In this document: in pieces, positions 15,654 to 24,267 of the stretch | How positions within the stretch are numbered: position 1 is the first letter of the stretch | Layout of the letters: each line of letters starts with the position of its first letter | Assembly (NCBI RefSeq): GCF_900236475.1 | Contig: NZ_LT963352.1 | Location: 3,922,501 to 3,986,500 of the forward strand | From: Streptomyces chartreusis NRRL 3882 | GTDB taxonomy: Bacteria; Actinomycetota; Actinomycetes; Streptomycetales; Streptomycetaceae | Length of the DNA: 64,000 bases | Direction: 5' to 3' | Made by a program: the position numbers and the translations under genes | Notes under the pieces: generated by a model | What the model was told of the DNA's origin: nothing | What the model saw: the letters and a program-made list of their open reading frames with translations, nothing else | Database searches by the model: none

Positions 15654-16778
15654 GTGGCAGCCAACGACCGGGCATCAGCTCCCGGAAAGTCCGGCGGGAG
15701 TGCCGGTACCGATGGCCTGATGCGCGCCTCGCTGAGCGCCGTGGCACCCGGCACCGCCCTGCGTGACGGCCTGGAGCGGGTGCTCCGCGGCAACACCGGC
15801 GGACTCATCGTCCTCGGCTCCGACAAGACGGTGGAAGCGCTCTGCACCGGCGGTTTCGTGCTGGACGTCGAGTTCACCGCGACCCGTCTGCGTGAGCTGT
15901 GCAAGCTGGACGGCGGCATCGTGCTGTCCTCCGACCTGTCGAAGATCCTCCGCGCGGGCGTGCAGCTGGTCCCCGACCCGACGATCCCCACGGAGGAGAC
16001 GGGCACCCGGCACCGCACCGCGGACCGCGTCAGCAAGCAGGTCGGCTTCCCGGTCGTCTCGGTCTCCCAGTCGATGCGGCTGATCGCGCTGTACGTGGAC
16101 GGCCAGCGCCGCGTCCTGGAGGACTCGGCGGCGATCCTGTCCCGCGCCAACCAGGCCCTGGCGACCCTGGAGCGCTACAAGCTCCGCCTCGACGAGGTCG
16201 CGGGCACGCTGTCGGCGCTGGAGATCGAGGACCTGGTGACCGTGCGGGACGTCTCCGCGGTCGCCCAGCGCCTGGAGATGGTGCGCCGCATCGCCACGGA
16301 GATCGCCGAGTACGTGGTGGAGCTGGGTACGGACGGCCGGCTGCTCGCCCTCCAGCTCGACGAGCTGATCGCCGGCGTGGAACCCGAGCGCGAGCTGGTC
16401 GTCCGGGACTACGTGCCCGAGCCCACCGCCAAGCGCTCCCGCACGGTCGACGAGGCGCTGGCCGAGCTGGACGCCCTCACCCACGCCGAGCTTCTCGAAC
16501 TGCCCACGGTGGCCCGGGCCTTGGGCTACACCGGCTCGCCCGAGACGCTGGACTCGGCGGTGTCGCCGCGCGGCTTCCGCCTGCTCGCCAAGGTGCCCCG
16601 GCTGCCCGGCGCGATCATCGACCGCCTGGTCGAGCACTTCGGCGGCCTCCAGAAGCTGCTCGCCGCGAGCGTCGACGACCTCCAGACGGTGGACGGCGTC
16701 GGCGAGGCCCGCGCGCGCAGCGTCCGGGAGGGGCTGTCGCGGCTGGCGGAGTCGTCGATCCTGGAGCGGTACGTCTAG
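15654..16778 (+). CDS. disA: DNA-integrity scanning diadenylate cyclase
   Basis: DisA makes cyclic di-AMP from two ATP and scans DNA for branched structures. The 374-residue protein has the DAC domain with the catalytic aspartate D86 in LDGGIVLS and the RHR motif at 119-121 (GTRHRTADR). A central helical spine and a C-terminal helix-hairpin-helix domain follow, the latter with LPGAIIDRLVEHFGG and VDGVGEARARSV. The GTG start at 15654 has a GGAGG site. The canonical DGA motif reads DGG here, which I believe is normal in Streptomyces. In Streptomyces c-di-AMP controls osmotic balance and development. Confidence 0.95.
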   Translation: MAANDRASAPGKSGGSAGTDGLMRASLSAVAPGTALRDGLERVLRGNTGGLIVLGSDKTVEALCTGGFVLDVEFTATRLRELCKLDGGIVLSSDLSKILRAGVQLVPDPTIPTEETGTRHRTADRVSKQVGFPVVSVSQSMRLIALYVDGQRRVLEDSAAILSRANQALATLERYKLRLDEVAGTLSALEIEDLVTVRDVSAVAQRLEMVRRIATEIAEYVVELGTDGRLLALQLDELIAGVEPERELVVRDYVPEPTAKRSRTVDEALAELDALTHAELLELPTVARALGYTGSPETLDSAVSPRGFRLLAKVPRLPGAIIDRLVEHFGGLQKLLAASVDDLQTVDGVGEARARSVREGLSRLAESSILERYV

Positions 16779-16791
16779 CGCTCGAACTGCA

Positions 16792-16842
16792 CCGGCCGGA
16801 ACAGCTGGAACGGCCGGAACGGCTGGGGCCGGAACGGCTGAG
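16792..16842. repeat. short tandem repeat after disA
   Basis: About three imperfect 17-base units built on GGCCGGAACGGCTGG lie between the disA stop and the terminator hairpin. They do not encode anything in an annotated gene. They may be slippage products. Confidence 0.6.
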
Positions 16843-16874
16843 GGCGGTGCCCGGCAAGGGGTACCGCCGCCCTC
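16840..16874. terminator. terminator hairpin between disA and the convergent gene
   Basis: GAGGGCGG (16840-16847) pairs with CCGCCCTC (16867-16874), with more pairing inside (GCCC with GGGT). It sits between two convergent genes, 62 bases after the disA stop and 20 bases after the other gene's stop, so it can act on both strands. Confidence 0.6.
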
Positions 16875-16894
16875 GGCTGTCCGAGCCGCCGGTG

Positions 16895-17761
16895 CTAGTC
16901 GGCCGACAGCACGAACGACGTCTGCACCTTCGCGAAGCCCGGAGCCTTGGCTTCCACCAGGTAGGTGCCCGGCCCGGCCGAGCCCGCCGGAGGTGTGGCG
17001 CACTCGGGGGCGCTCGGCCTGCGGTTCCAGTTCACGGTGTAGGTGATGCCGCTGCCGGCGGGCACCCGGTACAGCTGGTGCGCGGCGGCCTTCGGGCAGT
17101 CCTTGGAGGACCAGTACTCGTCGTCGGAGCTCGCCGGGGTGATCGTGAACACCGCGTTCTTCGGCCCGAGATCGATCTTGCAGTCGGTGCCGGAGATGTT
17201 CCGCGCGGTCAGCAGGAACGTGGGCGTCTGCTCGGGGTCGTAGGTGTTGTGCCGGCTGCGCAGACTGAACTTGACCACGCTGGCGGTGCAGTTGGGCAGC
17301 GTGGAACCGGCCGGCAGCGTGTCGCCCACGCCGACACCGCCCACCGTGGTACCGCCCCCGGAGCCACCGGCACCGTCCGCCCCTCCGGAGCCGCCCGAGC
17401 CGGAACCGCTGCCGGAGCCCGGGCCCGAAGCGGAACCGTCCCCGGAGCCGTCCCCCGAGCCGTCGCCGGAACCGCCCCCGGACCCGGACGACGAGCCGCC
17501 GGAGCCCTCGTCGCCCGACTCGTCGCGTCCGCCCGGTGCTTGGCTGATGGCCGGACCCGAACTCGACGGGCCGGGCGTGATGGAAGGCGCGGGATTCTTG
17601 CCGTTGGCGCCGTTGTCGCTGTCCTTGCCGCCCCCGCCGCCCATGGTCACGATCCAGGTGATCAGCAGCGCCAACAGGGCGACCACGGACACCAGTACGA
17701 CCCTCCGACGCCAGTAGATGGAGGAGGGAAGCGGCCCGACCGGATTGCGCAGAGATCCCAC
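16895..17761 (-). CDS. membrane-anchored protein with Gly/Ser-rich linker, unknown
   Basis: I chose the GTG at 17761, giving 288 residues. An Arg-rich start and one transmembrane segment (about 19-39) are followed by a long Gly/Ser/Asp linker (about 41-145) containing repeats such as GDGSGDGSGDGS. A C-terminal extracellular domain of about 140 residues follows, with four cysteines and an immunoglobulin-like pattern (VFTITPASSDDEYWSSKDC, ITYTVNWNRRPS). I know no function; the topology suggests a surface-exposed binding domain. It is convergent with disA. Confidence 0.75.
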   Translation of the reverse strand: MGSLRNPVGPLPSSIYWRRRVVLVSVVALLALLITWIVTMGGGGGKDSDNGANGKNPAPSITPGPSSSGPAISQAPGGRDESGDEGSGGSSSGSGGGSGDGSGDGSGDGSASGPGSGSGSGSGGSGGADGAGGSGGGTTVGGVGVGDTLPAGSTLPNCTASVVKFSLRSRHNTYDPEQTPTFLLTARNISGTDCKIDLGPKNAVFTITPASSDDEYWSSKDCPKAAAHQLYRVPAGSGITYTVNWNRRPSAPECATPPAGSAGPGTYLVEAKAPGFAKVQTSFVLSAD

Positions 17762-17922
17762 GGCGCAAACCTTACGAGAGATCGGCGCGTTCGCCTGTCC
17801 CACCCGCCGCTCGGAGCCACAACTTTTCCGGATCATCATCCCGGAAACAACCGCCCCACCCCTGTCTTTCGACAGGTACGGCACGCGACGATCGCTGGGT
17901 GTGACGGTATCGGTCTGCCGCC

Positions 17923-17928
17923 TACCGT
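17923..17928 (+). promoter_or_regulatory. -10-like TACCGT before the PAP2 gene
   Basis: TACCGT lies eight bases before the ATG at 17937 and two before a GTG at 17931. There is no ribosome-binding site. A leaderless transcript is likely. Confidence 0.4.
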
Positions 17929-17936
17929 CCGTGACC

Positions 17937-18578
17937 ATGAACTCCGAGGACAGCGCGCTCTACCGCGACATCACCGACTTCGCCCATGACACCCCGATGT
18001 GGGTACAGCACGGGGCCGGCATATGGACGGAGGCCGGACTGCTCGTCTTCGCCGCGCTGTTCGCCACCGCCTGGTGGCGAGCCCGCCGCGACACTCCCCA
18101 CGCGTTCGCGATCGCGGCCCTCGCGCCTCTGGCCACGGCTGTGGCGTACGTGTGCAGCGAGGTGCTCAAGTCCGCGGTCACGGAGGAGCGTCCGTGCCGG
18201 GCGGTCGCCGGTGCGGCCGCGTCCCTCGCGGCGTGCCCGCCGCACGGCGACTGGTCCTTCCCGTCCAACCACGCCACGATCGCGGGCGCGGCGGCGGTCG
18301 CCCTCGCGCTGGTCCGGCGCGCGCTCCTGTGGCTGACGGCCCCGCTCGCCCTGCTCATGGCCTTCTCCCGGGTCTTCGTCGGCGTGCACTATCCGCACGA
18401 CGTCCTCGCGGGGCTGCTGCTCGGCACGCTCGTCGCCCTCGTCGCCGTACGGCTGGGCAGGGGCCCGGCGACGCGGCTGGCCGAGGCGATGCGCACCTCG
18501 TCGGCGCCGGCCGTGCGGTGGTTCACCGGGCCGGGCGCGGCGCCCGTCACGTCGTACGGCTCGCACGCGCGGCGCTGA
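17937..18578 (+). CDS. PAP2-family membrane phosphatase
   Basis: The 213-residue integral membrane protein carries the three-part PAP2 signature. K-x6-RP is in KSAVTEERP, the PSGH-like motif is PSNH in WSFPSNHAT, and SR-x5-H-x3-D is in SRVFVGVHYPHD. Such enzymes dephosphorylate lipid pyrophosphates, for example undecaprenyl-PP recycling in wall synthesis, or phosphatidic acid. I chose the ATG at 17937; GTG 17931 is an alternative. It has four to six hydrophobic helices. Confidence 0.88.
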   Translation: MNSEDSALYRDITDFAHDTPMWVQHGAGIWTEAGLLVFAALFATAWWRARRDTPHAFAIAALAPLATAVAYVCSEVLKSAVTEERPCRAVAGAAASLAACPPHGDWSFPSNHATIAGAAAVALALVRRALLWLTAPLALLMAFSRVFVGVHYPHDVLAGLLLGTLVALVAVRLGRGPATRLAEAMRTSSAPAVRWFTGPGAAPVTSYGSHARR

Positions 18579-18640
18579 GGCGGCCCGCATGCGCGTCGCC
18601 GAGCCGGTACGCGCCCCCACCACTGAGCCGACCCGAGTCG

Positions 18641-19297
18641 TCACGACTCCACGAGCCCCGCCTCGTAGGCCACGATCGCCGCCTGCACGCGGTTGCGCAC
18701 GCCCAGCCGGTCCAGGACCGCGCTCACGTACGCCTTCACCGTGCCCTCGACGAGGTGCAGCCGGGCGGCGATCTCCGGGTTGGACAGGCCGGCGCCGACC
18801 AGGCCGAGCACCTCACGTTCGCGGGGGCTCAGCACGGCCACGCGCGCGCGTGCCTGTGCCTCGCGGGTGAGCCGGCCGCCGCCGAGGCCCTGGTCGATGA
18901 CGTACCGGGCCACCTTGGGCGACAGGAACGCGGCCCCGGCCGCCACCGCCCGTACACCCGCGATCAGTTCGTACGGGTCACCGGACTTCAGCAGGAAGCC
19001 GGTGGCGCCGCCGCCGAGGGCGCGGGTCACGTAGGCGCCCTCGGAGAAGGTGGTGAGCATCGCGACGGCCGTGCCGGGCACGGTCCGTACGATCTCCTCC
19101 GCCGCCGTGAGGCCGTCCAGGCGCGGCATGCGGATGTCGAGCAGGGCCACGTCCGGGCGGTGGGCGCGGGCCAGCTCGACCGCCTCGCGGCCGTCGCCCG
19201 CCTCGGCGACGACCTCCGTCACGCCGCTGCTTCCCAGGATGGCGCATACCCCGGCCCGGACCATGGCCTCGTCGTCGGCCAGCAGGACGCGGATCAC
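18641..19297 (-). CDS. LuxR/NarL-type response regulator
   Basis: The 218-residue protein has a receiver domain with the phospho-acceptor aspartate in VALLDIRMPR and a C-terminal LuxR helix-turn-helix (LSPREREVLGLVGAGLSNPEIA read as the start of that domain). The GTG at 19297 overlaps the TGA of the sensor kinase by 4 bases, so the pair is translationally coupled. The regulon is unknown. The end of the gene carries a short palindrome, GAGTCGTCACGACTC. Confidence 0.9.
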   Translation of the reverse strand: MIRVLLADDEAMVRAGVCAILGSSGVTEVVAEAGDGREAVELARAHRPDVALLDIRMPRLDGLTAAEEIVRTVPGTAVAMLTTFSEGAYVTRALGGGATGFLLKSGDPYELIAGVRAVAAGAAFLSPKVARYVIDQGLGGGRLTREAQARARVAVLSPREREVLGLVGAGLSNPEIAARLHLVEGTVKAYVSAVLDRLGVRNRVQAAIVAYEAGLVES

Positions 19298-20898
19298 CTT
19301 GCGAACTCCTCGTATTCTTCCCGGCCTTCGCCGGACAGACCGACACGCGGGACCACGTCCTTGGCGACCAGCCGACCGGCGTCGAAGCACAGTCTGAAGT
19401 GGGCAACGGAGACGAACAGTTCGCCGCTCGCCCGGTAGTAGCGGCAGTCGGCTCCCTCGGGTGGGGCGGGGGCCCGGTCGTCGGGCGGGTCGTTCACGTC
19501 GCGCTCGGGCAGCACGTGCTCGACCTCGGCCGCCGGGGTGCCCAGGCGCAGTTTCGTGTACGCGGCGGGTTCGAGCACCGAGTGCTTCTCCGCGTAGGCG
19601 TACCAGCCGAACGACACGCCGACCAGCACGACGCCCACGCCGGCGGCGGTGCCGAAGCCGAGGGCGACACGGCGGCGGGCGTGCCGGAAGCGCGCGGGGC
19701 CCGGGGGTCCGACGGTGGGCTGCTGCTCGGGGGCATCGGGGATGTACGCCGATACCCGGAACCCGTCCTCGTGCGGTCCGGCCTCGAACGTGCCGCCGAC
19801 GGCGGTCACCGCGGCCCGCAGCCCGAGCAGGCCCGTACCGCCGCCGGTGGGGAGGGAACTCTCCTGGGCGGGCGGGCCGTTGGTGATGGTGACCGACGCT
19901 CCCCCGCCCCGCCCCGCCCCCGCCCCCGCGGCCCGCCCCGTCACCGCCACGGTCACGGGAGCGCCCGGTGCGTGCCGTGCCGCGTTGGTCAGTGCCTCCC
20001 GGACCACGCGGTGCAGCAGCCGTTCGGCGACCCCGCCGGGCTCCGCGGCAGGGCCGCCCTGCCCGGCGGGCTGCCAGCGCACGGGCAGGCCCGATTCCGC
20101 GGCGCGGGTGACGAGTTGCTCCAGGGTCTCGCCCGCCGGGGCCAGCGGCACGGGCTCGTCGTCGTCCTCGCGCAGGACGCCGATGATGTGGTGCAGCCGG
20201 TCCGTGGCGTCGGCGGCGGCCGCGCGCAGGTCCGCTGCGGCGGCCCGGTGCTCGTCGGCGAGGCCGGGGGCGACCTGGAGGGCGCCTGCGCGCAGCGCGA
20301 TGAGGCTCAGCTCGTGGCCGAGGGAGTCGTGCATGTCCTGGGCGATCCGGGCCCGTTCGCGCAGCCGGGCGCGTTCCTCGGCGAAGCGGGCCTCGTCCTC
20401 CAGCCGGGCGGCGCGCAGCCACCCTGCCTCGGCCAGCTCCCGGCTCTGCCGCCAGTAGCGACCGCCGAGCCAGGGGAAGACACAGCCGAAGAGCAGCGTG
20501 CCCGTCATGACGAACCACTCCGGGGCCGGGTCGACGCCGACGAGCACGATCCGGACCGTGCCGGCGCAGCCGACCGCCGCGAAGCACAGCACCGCGGGAC
20601 GCGCCCGGCCCGCCCGCAGCCCGAGCAGCAGCGCGAACACGCCGAGGGCGGGGCCGTAGGAGACGGTGAACAGGGCGGGGGCGGCGGCGAGGCTCAGGGC
20701 GGCAGCCAGCCCGAAGGCCGCGAGCGGCAGCCGCCGGGACAGGGCCACGGCGACGGCCAGCACCGCCACACCGGCCGCCTGCTGCCAGGCCGGACGCGGC
20801 TCGTTCAGTCCGAGCCGGTCCGCCGTGAGTGCGGGCAGGGCGAGGGCCGCCCAGAGCAGGGCGCGACCCGGTGCCCCGGTGGGACGAGGACGTTCCAT
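19294..20898 (-). CDS. sensor histidine kinase with unusual C-terminal domain
   Basis: I chose the ATG at 20898 (534 residues); GTG 20925 is possible. About five N-terminal transmembrane segments (up to about 145) precede the HisKA_3 domain with H190 in IAQDMHDSLGHELS. An ATPase domain with NAARHAPGAP and GLLGLRAAV follows. Unlike standard NarL-family kinases, the protein continues with one more membrane segment (about 411-432) and about 100 residues outside. These include KLRLGTPAAEVEHVLP, which resembles SmpA/BamE-like lipoprotein domains. That tail may be an extracytoplasmic sensor. It is paired with the response regulator downstream. Confidence 0.85.
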   Translation of the reverse strand: MERPRPTGAPGRALLWAALALPALTADRLGLNEPRPAWQQAAGVAVLAVAVALSRRLPLAAFGLAAALSLAAAPALFTVSYGPALGVFALLLGLRAGRARPAVLCFAAVGCAGTVRIVLVGVDPAPEWFVMTGTLLFGCVFPWLGGRYWRQSRELAEAGWLRAARLEDEARFAEERARLRERARIAQDMHDSLGHELSLIALRAGALQVAPGLADEHRAAAADLRAAAADATDRLHHIIGVLREDDDEPVPLAPAGETLEQLVTRAAESGLPVRWQPAGQGGPAAEPGGVAERLLHRVVREALTNAARHAPGAPVTVAVTGRAAGAGAGRGGGASVTITNGPPAQESSLPTGGGTGLLGLRAAVTAVGGTFEAGPHEDGFRVSAYIPDAPEQQPTVGPPGPARFRHARRRVALGFGTAAGVGVVLVGVSFGWYAYAEKHSVLEPAAYTKLRLGTPAAEVEHVLPERDVNDPPDDRAPAPPEGADCRYYRASGELFVSVAHFRLCFDAGRLVAKDVVPRVGLSGEGREEYEEFAR

Positions 20899-21011
20899 TC
20901 GCCCGACGCTATAGGCGGGCGGCACGGTGGCGCTGCTGCCGATCGTCAGGTACGCCTGGCCCTCTTGAGTGGTGGTGTGCCCGGATCGCGGCTCCCGCGT
21001 GGCAGGATCGA

Positions 21012-21953
21012 ATGGCCATGACTGCTCCCACGAAGCCCCCGCACACCAGCCCCGCCGACCCCGCGTCCGGCCCGCCCACCGGCGAGCACCTCCACGCCCC
21101 CGTCATCGACTGGTTCGACGAGAACGCCCGTGACCTGCCGTGGCGGCGCCCCGAGGCCGGGGCGTGGGGTGTGATGGTCAGTGAGTTCATGCTCCAGCAG
21201 ACGCCGGTGAACCGCGTCCTGCCCGTCTACGAGCAGTGGCTGGACCGCTGGCCGCGCCCCGCCGACCTGGCCAAGGAGGCGCCGGGTGAGGCGGTCCGCG
21301 CCTGGGGCCGGCTCGGCTATCCGCGCCGCGCCCTCAGGCTGCACGGCGCCGCCGTCGCGATAACGGAACGGCACGGCGGTGACGTGCCGGCCGACCACGC
21401 CCAGCTGCTGGCGCTGCCGGGCATCGGCGAGTACACGGCCGCCGCCGTCGCCTCGTTCGCCTACGGGCAGCGGCACGCGGTGCTGGACACGAACGTGCGC
21501 CGGGTCTTCGCCCGCGCGGTCACCGGCGTGCAGTACCCGCCGAACGCCACCACCGCCGCCGAGCGCAGACTCGCCCGTGCGCTGCTGCCCGAGGACGAGC
21601 CGACCGCCGCCCGCTGGGCCGCCGCCTCCATGGAGCTGGGCGCGCTGGTGTGCACGGCGAAGAGCGAGTCGTGCCACCGCTGCCCGATCGCCGCGCAGTG
21701 CGCGTGGCGGCTGGCGGGCAAGCCGGAGCACGACGGGCCGCCGCGCCGCGGTCAGACGTACGCGGGAACCGACCGCCAGGTGCGCGGGCGGCTGCTCGCC
21801 GTGCTGCGGGAGGCCCACGGCCCGGTTCCGCAGTCCGCGCTGGACCGGGTGTGGCACGAGCCGGTGCAGCGGGCCCGTGCTCTGGACGGCCTCGTCGCCG
21901 ACGGTCTGGTGGAGCCGCTGGCGGGCGGGCTGTACCGGCTGCCGCTGGCCTGA
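21012..21953 (+). CDS. mutY: A/G-specific adenine glycosylase
   Basis: MutY removes adenine opposite 8-oxoguanine. The 313-residue protein has the catalytic glutamate in VSEFMLQQT (E58) and a helix-hairpin-helix LPGIGEYTAAAV (135-146). The catalytic aspartate is D159 in LDTNVRR, and the iron-sulphur loop is C-x6-C-x2-C-x5-C (CTAKSESCHRCPIAAQC). The C-terminus is short, without a full MutT-like domain, as is usual in actinobacteria. The start could be ATG 21012 or 21018. It diverges from the histidine kinase gene across 113 bases. Confidence 0.93.
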   Translation: MAMTAPTKPPHTSPADPASGPPTGEHLHAPVIDWFDENARDLPWRRPEAGAWGVMVSEFMLQQTPVNRVLPVYEQWLDRWPRPADLAKEAPGEAVRAWGRLGYPRRALRLHGAAVAITERHGGDVPADHAQLLALPGIGEYTAAAVASFAYGQRHAVLDTNVRRVFARAVTGVQYPPNATTAAERRLARALLPEDEPTAARWAAASMELGALVCTAKSESCHRCPIAAQCAWRLAGKPEHDGPPRRGQTYAGTDRQVRGRLLAVLREAHGPVPQSALDRVWHEPVQRARALDGLVADGLVEPLAGGLYRLPLA

Positions 21954-22058
21954 CGTACAGGCAGGTCACAGACGCGGGTCGCCCGTCACAGCGATCGCGG
22001 GGTGGACAAATCACCCTTGATCCACCCCAACACGCCCACCGCTTTACCCCGTTCCGAC

Positions 22059-22080
22059 GTCCGTTACACAACCGACGGAC
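22059..22080. promoter_or_regulatory. inverted repeat upstream of sigE
   Basis: GTCCGT (22059-22064) and ACGGAC (22075-22080) face each other across 10 bases, about 157 bases before the sigE ATG in the 283-base gap after mutY. The sigE operon is known to be activated by phosphorylated CseB. This repeat is a possible CseB site but the assignment is a guess from position. Confidence 0.3.
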
Positions 22081-22236
22081 AGCCGAGTGCTAGCCGAAGG
22101 CTGCTTCGGACAGTGCCGTGACAACGCCTCCGTACCTTCAGTTCCGTTCCCGGAAGACACGGGACGACCAAGGAACACAGGCAGTGCACGGACGGCGGGA
22201 AGCCGGCCGTAACGGGGAAACGGGAGGCGGTTCACC

Positions 22237-22776
22237 ATGGCGCAGGGCGAGGTGCTCGAGTTCGAGGAGTACGTCCGCACGCGGCAGGACGCGCTGCTGC
22301 GCAGTGCCCGCCGCCTGGTCCCGGACCCGACGGACGCGCAGGACCTGCTCCAGACCGCGCTGGTCCGGACGTACGGCCGCTGGGAGACCATCGAGGACAA
22401 GCGGCTGGCGGACGCCTACCTGCGCCGGGTGATGATCAACACGCGGACGGAGTGGTGGCGGGCCCGCAAGCTGGAGGAGGTGCCGACCGAGCAGCTCCCG
22501 GACGCCTCGGTCGACGACTCCACCGAGCAGCACGCGGACCGCGCCCTGCTGATGGACGTGCTGAAGGTGCTCGCCCCGAAACAGCGCAGTGTCGTCGTAC
22601 TGCGACACTGGGAGCAGATGTCCACGGAGGAGACGGCCGCCGCCCTCGGCATGTCGGCCGGAACGGTCAAGAGCACGCTGCACCGGGCGCTCGCCCGGCT
22701 CCGCGAGGAGCTGGAGTCCCGCGATCTGGACGCACGCGCGCTGGAGCGTGAGGAGCGGGAGCGGTGCGCGGCCTGA
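22237..22776 (+). CDS. sigE: ECF sigma factor SigE, cell-envelope stress
   Basis: The 179-residue group IV sigma factor has region 2 at about 8-72 (DAQDLLQTALVRTYGRWE) and region 4 at about 105-160 (VLRHWEQMSTEETAAALGMS). Identity as SigE rests on the downstream genes, which match cseA, cseB and cseC in order and orientation. In S. coelicolor SigE directs cell-wall and envelope genes and is switched on by the CseBC system in response to wall-active antibiotics. The ATG has a GGGAGG site 8 bases ahead. The stop lies inside the start of cseA. Confidence 0.94.
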   Translation: MAQGEVLEFEEYVRTRQDALLRSARRLVPDPTDAQDLLQTALVRTYGRWETIEDKRLADAYLRRVMINTRTEWWRARKLEEVPTEQLPDASVDDSTEQHADRALLMDVLKVLAPKQRSVVVLRHWEQMSTEETAAALGMSAGTVKSTLHRALARLREELESRDLDARALEREERERCAA

Positions 22777-23420
22777 CCGGCGAGGGGTCTGCACGGACCC
22801 CGGGCAGCATCCAGGCGGTGAGTACGGCCCTGGCCGTGCTCGCCGCCCTCGCCCTTTCCGTGTCCGCGTGCGGCGCGGGCGGCACCGGCGCCCGTGACGA
22901 GGGTCCGGCGCACTCCGACTCGGTGGCGGGCGCCGCTGCCGCCACACCGTCCGCAGCACCGTCGAAGACGCCCGACACGGTCGACGCCGTCCGGCTCGTC
23001 AAGGACGACCCGAAGGTCTCCCCCGAGGTGAAGCGCGAGCTGAAGCCGTGCGTCGCCGACGAGTACCCCGTCGACGTGTCCTACGGCAACCTGACCGGCG
23101 GATCGGATGACGACGTCGTCGTCAACGTGCTGACCTGCGGTGACGCTGTGGGTGTGGGCAGTTACGTGTACCGCGAGCAGGACGGCTCGTACAAGAATGT
23201 GTTCAAGGCGGAGGAGACCCCCGTCTACGCGGAGATCGACCGCGGCGACCTGGTCGTGACCAAGCAGGTGTACGAGAAGGGCGACCCGGTGTCGAGCCCC
23301 TCCGGGGAGAACGTGATCACGTACAGATGGACCTCCGGCCGGTTCGACGAGGAGTACCGCACGCACAACGACTACGGGAAGGTGGGCGGCGACACCCCCT
23401 CGCCGGAGCCCGCGAGCTGA
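22764..23420 (+). CDS. cseA: lipoprotein CseA, modulator of sigE expression
   Basis: The 218-residue protein has a signal peptide with arginines at 2 and 11, a hydrophobic stretch 19-32 and the lipobox VSAC, giving lipid-modified C36. The GTG start at 22764 overlaps sigE by 13 bases; a later GTG would leave a signal peptide without positive charge. In S. coelicolor CseA is an extracytoplasmic lipoprotein that dampens sigE induction. The mature part is rich in Asp and Val with two cysteines (KPCVADEYP, VLTCGDAV). Neighbours and size support the name strongly. Confidence 0.88.
   Translation: MRGLTGEGSARTPGSIQAVSTALAVLAALALSVSACGAGGTGARDEGPAHSDSVAGAAAATPSAAPSKTPDTVDAVRLVKDDPKVSPEVKRELKPCVADEYPVDVSYGNLTGGSDDDVVVNVLTCGDAVGVGSYVYREQDGSYKNVFKAEETPVYAEIDRGDLVVTKQVYEKGDPVSSPSGENVITYRWTSGRFDEEYRTHNDYGKVGGDTPSPEPAS
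22784..22801 (+). terminator. hairpin just after the sigE stop
   Basis: GGGGTC (22784-22789) and GACCCC (22796-22801) form a 6-bp stem with loop TGCACG, starting 8 bases after the sigE stop but inside cseA. In S. coelicolor most sigE transcripts are reported to end just downstream of sigE. This is the only hairpin at that place here, and it is weak. Confidence 0.35.
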
Positions 23421-23556
23421 CGTGGGCGGAGGACGCGTGAACCGATCGGGCCACTGGGACCGATCCCCTGGTGAACGCATCGCACGGATCGCGCGTCCCC
23501 CAGAGAGAACGCGACACCACCACCCCACGAACCACACGAGGACTGAGAGCACCGGG

Positions 23557-24258
23557 ATGGCAGACCAGACCCACGTCCTGTTCGTCGAGGACGACGACGT
23601 CATCCGTGAGGCCACGCAGCTCGCCCTGGAACGGGACGGCTTCGTGGTCACCGCCATGCCCGACGGGCTGTCGGGCCTGGAGGCGTTCCGGGCGGACCGC
23701 CCCGACATCGCGCTGCTGGACGTGATGGTGCCCGGCCTCGACGGGGTCAGCCTGTGCCGCCGTATCCGGGACGAGTCGACCGTGCCGGTCATCATGCTGT
23801 CGGCGCGGGCCGACTCCATCGACGTCGTGCTGGGCCTGGAGGCGGGTGCCGACGACTACGTGACCAAGCCGTTCGACGGTGCCGTCCTGGTCGCCCGGAT
23901 CCGCGCGGTGCTGCGCCGCTTCGGGCACGCGGGCGGCGGCAAGTCCGAGGAACCGGCCTCCCCGGCGAGCGGCGGGGCGCTGACCTTCGGGGACCTGGAG
24001 GTCGACACCGAGGGCATGGAGGTCCGCAGGGCCGGGCAGCCGGTGGCACTGACGCCGACCGAGATGCGGCTGCTGCTGGAGTTCTCCACGGCGCCGGGCA
24101 CGGTGCTCTCCCGCGACAAGCTGCTGGAGCGGGTGTGGGACTACGGCTGGGGCGGGGACACCCGCGTCGTCGACGTGCACGTGCAGCGGCTGCGGCAGAA
24201 GATCGGCCAGGACCGCATCGAGACGGTCCGCGGCTTCGGCTACAAGTTGAAGGCCTGA
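23557..24258 (+). CDS. cseB: OmpR-type response regulator CseB
   Basis: The 233-residue regulator has a receiver domain with phospho-acceptor D55 (LLDVMVPG), the conserved lysine in YVTKPFD and a winged-helix DNA-binding domain ending VQRLRQKIGQDRIETVRGFG. I chose the ATG at 23557, which begins directly at the receiver fold; the frame opens earlier at 23422 without support. Phosphorylated by CseC, it activates the sigE promoter. The gap from cseA is 136 bases. Confidence 0.93.
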   Translation: MADQTHVLFVEDDDVIREATQLALERDGFVVTAMPDGLSGLEAFRADRPDIALLDVMVPGLDGVSLCRRIRDESTVPVIMLSARADSIDVVLGLEAGADDYVTKPFDGAVLVARIRAVLRRFGHAGGGKSEEPASPASGGALTFGDLEVDTEGMEVRRAGQPVALTPTEMRLLLEFSTAPGTVLSRDKLLERVWDYGWGGDTRVVDVHVQRLRQKIGQDRIETVRGFGYKLKA

Positions 24259-24267
24259 GCAGGGGTT

